Assembly: GCA_002327525.1 (NCBI GenBank)
Contig: DCWG01000149.1
Span: 1-17,622 of the forward strand
Direction of reading: 5' to 3'
Length of the DNA: 17,622 nucleotides
DNA from: Gammaproteobacteria bacterium UBA2168
GTDB taxonomy: Bacteria > Pseudomonadota > Gammaproteobacteria > Pseudomonadales > Azotimanducaceae
Positions 14,554-17,622 of the stretch are shown here, piece by piece; the stretch's first letter is position 1, and each line of letters starts with the position of its first letter. Below the pieces are notes generated by a model. It saw only the letters and a program-made list of their open reading frames with translations, made no database searches and was not told the DNA's origin. The position numbers and the translations under genes are program-made.

Positions 14554-14820
14554 ATGATCAGCGCAACTTTGGTGAATGCCGACACCTACGAGGTGGTGGT
14601 GAGTCAGGAGGTGGAAACACGTCATATCGTTCACATGACCCAAGACTACTATCGCAAGCTGTGCGGGGGGACGGTGACCCATGAATGGGTGCTGGTTCAG
14701 TCCTTCAAGTTTCTGCTCGAGCGCGAGCCCAACACGGCCATCCTGGCGGAATTTGACCTGCCCGTGATCAACCGCTATTTTCCGGAGTATGAGGAAACGC
14801 TCATCGAACGGCTTCGCTGA
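14554..14820 (+). CDS. Small conserved hypothetical protein
   Basis: An 88-residue acidic cytosolic protein, beginning MISATLVNADTYEVVVSQEV and containing MTQDYYRKLCGGTVTHEWVL, VQSFKFLLEREPNTAIL and FDLPVINRYFPEYEETL. The pattern of a beta hairpin, then helices ending in R-Y-F-P-E-Y-E, resembles short uncharacterised proteobacterial proteins, which I cannot name. Balanced codon use and the ordered motif string argue it is real. An upstream in-frame GTG at 14545 exists, but the ATG gives the cleaner N-terminus. Its stop codon overlaps an extended -10 promoter sequence for the M20 peptidase. Confidence 0.65.
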   Translation: MISATLVNADTYEVVVSQEVETRHIVHMTQDYYRKLCGGTVTHEWVLVQSFKFLLEREPNTAILAEFDLPVINRYFPEYEETLIERLR

Positions 14821-14826
14821 TATAGT
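14818..14826 (+). promoter_or_regulatory. Extended -10 promoter element
   Basis: TGATATAGT matches the extended -10 form TG-n-TATAAT with one mismatch. Its first three bases are the stop codon of the small gene upstream. No good -35 is seen, as is normal for extended -10 promoters. Transcription would begin near 14833, just before a strong ribosome site at 14836-14841. Confidence 0.4.
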
Positions 14827-14844
14827 GGGGCGATCGAGGAGAAG

Positions 14845-14865
14845 ATGTCAGTGCTCAACTGCTAG
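14845..14865 (+). CDS. Possible six-codon leader ORF (MSVLNC)
   Basis: GAGGAG at 14836-14841 is followed closely by ATG and five more codons, then TAG. It lies 31 bases upstream of the M20 peptidase start, in a different frame. The strong ribosome site with nothing long behind it suggests a leader peptide or a remnant of a former start; chance is also possible. Confidence 0.25.
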   Translation: MSVLNC

Positions 14866-14896
14866 GATCTGCGTTCATTTGAGAGGCGGAAAACGC

Positions 14897-16204
14897 ATGG
14901 GAATGCGATTCGCGGCTACTACCCTGCTGATTGTGGGTGCGAGCGGTGTGGGTCCGGTGAGTGCCGATGTGTACACGGACATCGACCAGCTCTCGGACGC
15001 GGTGGAAGAGCGTGTAATCGAATGGCGGCGCGATTTTCACGCCCACCCGGAACTCTCCAACCGCGAATTTCGCACGGCCGGAATCGTCGCGGATCACCTG
15101 CGCTCACTCGGTATCGAGGTGCGAACCGAAGTCGCCCACACGGGCGTGATCGGCATTCTCGAAGGTGGCAAACCCGGTCCGGTGGTAGCCTTGCGGGCGG
15201 ATATGGACGGGTTGCCGGTGGTCGAACGCACGGGCTTACCCTACGCCTCCAAAGTGAAGAGCACATACGAGGGCCAGAATGTGGGCGTGATGCATGCCTG
15301 TGGTCACGATAATCATGTCGCCATTTTGATGGGTGCGGCGTCGGTGCTCGCTGAAATCCGCGATCAGATTCCCGGCACCATCAAGTTTGTTTTTCAGCCA
15401 GCCGAGGAAGGTGCTCCCAGGGGCGAGGAAGGTGGTGCTGGGCTCATGGTGAAAGAGGGGGTTCTCGAGCAACCCGATGTGGACGCCATCTTCGGGCTGC
15501 ACATATCCCAGAACGGCGAGGTGGGTACGGCCGGCTACAGAAGCCGCGGGGCACTTGCGAGCGCCCAGCGATTCGACATCACGGTCACCGGACGGCAGAC
15601 GCACGGTTCTCAGCCCTGGGCCGGGGTGGATCCCATCATCGCGGGGGCCCACATCGTCACTGCCCTGCAGACGATCGTCAGTCGGCGCGTGAACATCACC
15701 AGCGCACCCGCAGTGGTAACCGTGGCCACGTTCCACGGCGGCGTGCGCAATAACATCGTGCCCGACGAGGCGAAACTATCCGGCACCATCCGCACGTTTG
15801 ATGCGCAGATGCGCAAGGACATTCACGAAGCCATTCACGAAATCGCCACCAGCGTGGGTGAGTCGATGGGCGCAACCGTTGAGGTGGTGATAGATCCGGG
15901 TGTGCCTGTGACCTATAACGACCCGGACCTGACGGCCATGATGGTGCCGACGCTCGAACGTGTGTACGAGGGAAGGGTGGCGACGACCGAGCGCATCACC
16001 GGGGCGGAGGACTTCGCCTTCTATCAGGAGGAGCTTCCGGGTTTCTTCTTTTTCATCGGTGGCCGCCCGGCCTCTTTGCCGGCGGATCAGGCCATTCCCA
16101 ATCATTCGCCACTGTTCTACGTGGACGAGGACGCGCTGCTGCCCGGCGTCAGGGCGATGAGCCAGCTGGCGGTGGATTACCTCAACGCGAAGAGCAAACA
16201 ATAG
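14897..16204 (+). CDS. Exported M20D-family amidohydrolase
   Basis: A 435-residue metallopeptidase of the M20D group (hippurate hydrolase, N-acyl-amino-acid and IAA-conjugate hydrolase relatives), which cleaves N-acyl or aminoacyl amide bonds with one or two divalent metals. A signal peptide (RFAATTLLIVGASGVGPVSA, cleavage before DV) sends it to the periplasm, unlike many cytosolic relatives. Metal-binding residues are visible in HACGHDNH (Cys135, His137), QPAEEG (Glu171 as ligand with Glu170), LHIS (His202) and IPNHSPLFYV (His403). DFHAHPELSNREFRTAGIVA and VALRADMDGLPVVE are the conserved N-terminal blocks, and the central lid domain carries TGRQTHGSQPWAGVDPI. The ATG at 14897, with AGAGGCGG upstream, gives the signal peptide; the open frame back to 14789 does not. 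It converges on the DNA glycosylase gene with 12 bases between stops. Confidence 0.9.
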   Translation: MGMRFAATTLLIVGASGVGPVSADVYTDIDQLSDAVEERVIEWRRDFHAHPELSNREFRTAGIVADHLRSLGIEVRTEVAHTGVIGILEGGKPGPVVALRADMDGLPVVERTGLPYASKVKSTYEGQNVGVMHACGHDNHVAILMGAASVLAEIRDQIPGTIKFVFQPAEEGAPRGEEGGAGLMVKEGVLEQPDVDAIFGLHISQNGEVGTAGYRSRGALASAQRFDITVTGRQTHGSQPWAGVDPIIAGAHIVTALQTIVSRRVNITSAPAVVTVATFHGGVRNNIVPDEAKLSGTIRTFDAQMRKDIHEAIHEIATSVGESMGATVEVVIDPGVPVTYNDPDLTAMMVPTLERVYEGRVATTERITGAEDFAFYQEELPGFFFFIGGRPASLPADQAIPNHSPLFYVDEDALLPGVRAMSQLAVDYLNAKSKQ

Positions 16205-16216
16205 CTCGGTGTCAGG

Positions 16217-16930
16217 TCAGGGTACGTTGCGCACGGTGCTCTGCTTGAGCATCACCTTGAAAGCCTCGCGTTTCGAGAGGCCGGATAACGTGTCGGCATG
16301 CTCGTTGACGTAGCGGATGACGAAGTCAGGAGAAGTTTTGGAATACTCCCTCAGGGCCCAGCCAATTGCTTTGCGCAGGAAGAACTCCTTCTCTCGGATC
16401 GACGGCTTCATCACGTCGCGCAGTAGTCGTTCGTCGGTTTTATCCGTGAACTTCAGCTGTATGAGTATCGCCACACGCCGCCGCCACATATCGTCATCCC
16501 GGCTCCAGGTGCGCATGAGCTTCTTCATCGGCGTGGGGTGGTTGCGCAAGAGGGTGCCGAAGTGGTTGGTGGCCAGGCTATCCACATAATCCCACCAGGC
16601 ACCATCCACCACCATCTCTTCGAGTACGGGCACGGCGGCGAGGTCCAGCCACTTGGCGTACCTCTGTGCACCGGCCAGCTGGATGGTGCTGTAGCGTAGT
16701 TCGCGGTACCGGGCGTTTTGCCACACGTCGAGCACGGCTGCCAGCCACTGTTGCTGGGATGCAAAAGGGTGCTCCTTGATCTGTTGTCGTGTCACCCGCC
16801 GCAAAACCGGCGCAGGGATACCCAGGTAGGGCATCTCGGATTTCATGTAGGCACGCTGGCCTTTGGCTCGCACCGGATCCCTGAGGGTGATGAGCTCTGC
16901 ACGCAGTTGTGTGTGGAAGGCGCCGCTCAT
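16217..16930 (-). CDS. AlkD-like DNA alkylation repair protein
   Basis: A 237-residue all-helical HEAT-like repeat protein of the AlkC/AlkD DNA glycosylase family, which removes N3- and N7-alkylated purines without flipping the base into a pocket. The active-site signature WWDYVDSLA gives Trp113 and Asp117, matching by pattern the AlkD catalytic Trp/Asp; MWRRRVAILIQL supplies the Arg region and FFLRKAIGWALREYSKT (Trp191) the other aromatic wall of the cleft. The N-terminal MKSEMPYLGIPAPVLRRVTR block is also conserved, and the length is normal. Its ATG shares bases with the stop of the DUF924 gene upstream (ATGA at 16927-16930), so it is probably translated by coupling; no strong ribosome site is seen. 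It is a single-gene repair activity unrelated in function to its neighbours. Confidence 0.88.
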   Translation of the reverse strand: MSGAFHTQLRAELITLRDPVRAKGQRAYMKSEMPYLGIPAPVLRRVTRQQIKEHPFASQQQWLAAVLDVWQNARYRELRYSTIQLAGAQRYAKWLDLAAVPVLEEMVVDGAWWDYVDSLATNHFGTLLRNHPTPMKKLMRTWSRDDDMWRRRVAILIQLKFTDKTDERLLRDVMKPSIREKEFFLRKAIGWALREYSKTSPDFVIRYVNEHADTLSGLSKREAFKVMLKQSTVRNVP

Positions 16931-17532
16931 TGACCGAAGTGATGACCCTGTGCGAGGTGGGCCATCTCATCCGTGCTCGATTGTCTGCCGAGTAGTTGAT
17001 TACGGTGTGGAAAACGTCCGAAACGCAGGATGATGTCGCGGTGGCCGTGCGCGTGACGCAGAGAGCCGCCCGTAAGCTGTCGGTCACCCGGCGGCGTTTC
17101 GTCCCGGAGTTTAGTGAAAAGCCCCACGCTCGCGTGCTGATCGATGACGGATTCCGAGTGCTCGAATGGCATGTAGAAAAACGAACGTTCATCGAACGTC
17201 AGGCCGATGTCGGCGCGGGCATTCACCCCGCGGCGGGCGGCGGACAGTGCCAGAGCATCGTTGGCGAAGGCGGCGGCCGTGCCTCTGTGTACGTTTCGAG
17301 GCAGTTGATCGCACACGAGTATGTAGGCGAGTGTTCCGCGCGATGTGTGTAGCCAATGCTGCAGATCCCCCTGGCAGACCGCGTCGATGAGGAATCCGAA
17401 ACGGCCTCTGCATTCGCTATCGAAGGCTTCCGCAGGGCTGAACCAGCGTTGCCGGTGCGCCTGGTCGGCAAATCCCTTCTCGAGGGTGCCGAACCAGAAC
17501 TCGAGTAGTCGATCGGGCGCTGCGTCGGACAT
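16927..17532 (-). CDS. DUF924 domain protein
   Basis: A 201-residue helical protein with the full DUF924 pattern: LLEFWFGTLEKGFADQAHRQRWF, LAYILVCDQLPRNVHRGTA, AAFANDALALSAARRG, FFYMPFEHSESVIDQ and the closing FGRFPHRNQLLGRQSSTDE. The family has a TPR-like helical fold and no established biochemical role. It is cytosolic. The ATG at 17532 starts the first conserved helix at residue 8; no strong Shine-Dalgarno is visible. It is the first gene of a two-gene unit with the AlkD-like glycosylase, sharing the ATGA junction. The 90 bases beyond it (17533-17622) hold no gene I can see and should contain the promoter. Confidence 0.88.
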   Translation of the reverse strand: MSDAAPDRLLEFWFGTLEKGFADQAHRQRWFSPAEAFDSECRGRFGFLIDAVCQGDLQHWLHTSRGTLAYILVCDQLPRNVHRGTAAAFANDALALSAARRGVNARADIGLTFDERSFFYMPFEHSESVIDQHASVGLFTKLRDETPPGDRQLTGGSLRHAHGHRDIILRFGRFPHRNQLLGRQSSTDEMAHLAQGHHFGQ

Positions 17533-17622
17533 CTGGTGGATTGTAGGTTCGCCCGCGGGCCGAGGCTACGGGTATTCGCGTATTGATTGCCTTTCGGAGA
17601 AAGCGGGTTTCTGAAGGGTCAG

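Noticed and set aside
1336..16204. TAG as a sense codon throughout the genome
   Set aside because: The PLP enzyme (3543), the dioxygenase (13928) and the M20 peptidase (16204) end naturally at TAG, so TAG still terminates here.

Overview
The window is GC-rich and packed with short-spaced genes on both strands, with frequent 1-4 base stop/start overlaps and many GTG starts. The mix of families suggests a free-living or recently free-living proteobacterium, most likely a gammaproteobacterium: a Cys/Met PLP enzyme, a DUF481 outer-membrane protein, a LysR/citrate synthase pair, a phytanoyl-CoA dioxygenase-like protein, a periplasmic M20 peptidase, an AlkD-like glycosylase and a DUF924 protein. 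The taxonomy is inferred from family content only. No rRNA, tRNA, CRISPR array, phage gene or insertion sequence is visible.

Layout. 53-739 (-): secreted retropepsin-like protease. 740-1125: no gene. 1126-1524 (+): broken FimT/GspH minor pseudopilin. 1527-2225 (-): exported TPR protein. 2386-3543 (+): cystathionine gamma-synthase/lyase family enzyme. 3644-6005 (+): probable operon of a DUF481 outer-membrane protein, a DUF7832-like protein, a DUF427 protein and a GNAT acetyltransferase; the last three are joined by two GTGA overlaps. 6018-7100 (-) and 7268-8149 (+): citrate synthase divergent from a LysR regulator, with a clear T-N11-A palindrome between them. 8215-8826 (-): broken DUF2306 membrane protein. 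9090-12004 (+): GH20 beta-N-acetylhexosaminidase coupled by GTGA to a NahK-like anomeric sugar kinase. 12036-13016 (-): a small conserved protein cut by an amber codon and a wrecked arylsulfotransferase-family gene. 13089-14280 (+): PhyH-type dioxygenase and an overlapping TonB-C lipoprotein. 14554-16204 (+): small conserved protein and exported M20D amidohydrolase. 16217-17532 (-): DUF924 protein and AlkD-like glycosylase joined by ATGA.

Two points stand out. First, the GH20/kinase pair has no export signal on either protein, so it looks like a cytoplasmic two-step route that frees an N-acetylhexosamine and phosphorylates it at C1. Second, the window holds an unusual number of damaged genes: three reading frames are each interrupted by a single in-frame TAG with recognisable sequence continuing after it, and a fourth carries two apparent single-base deletions plus a missing C-terminus. 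TAG also ends intact genes here, so ongoing gene decay (or assembly error for the indels) is more likely than a changed genetic code.
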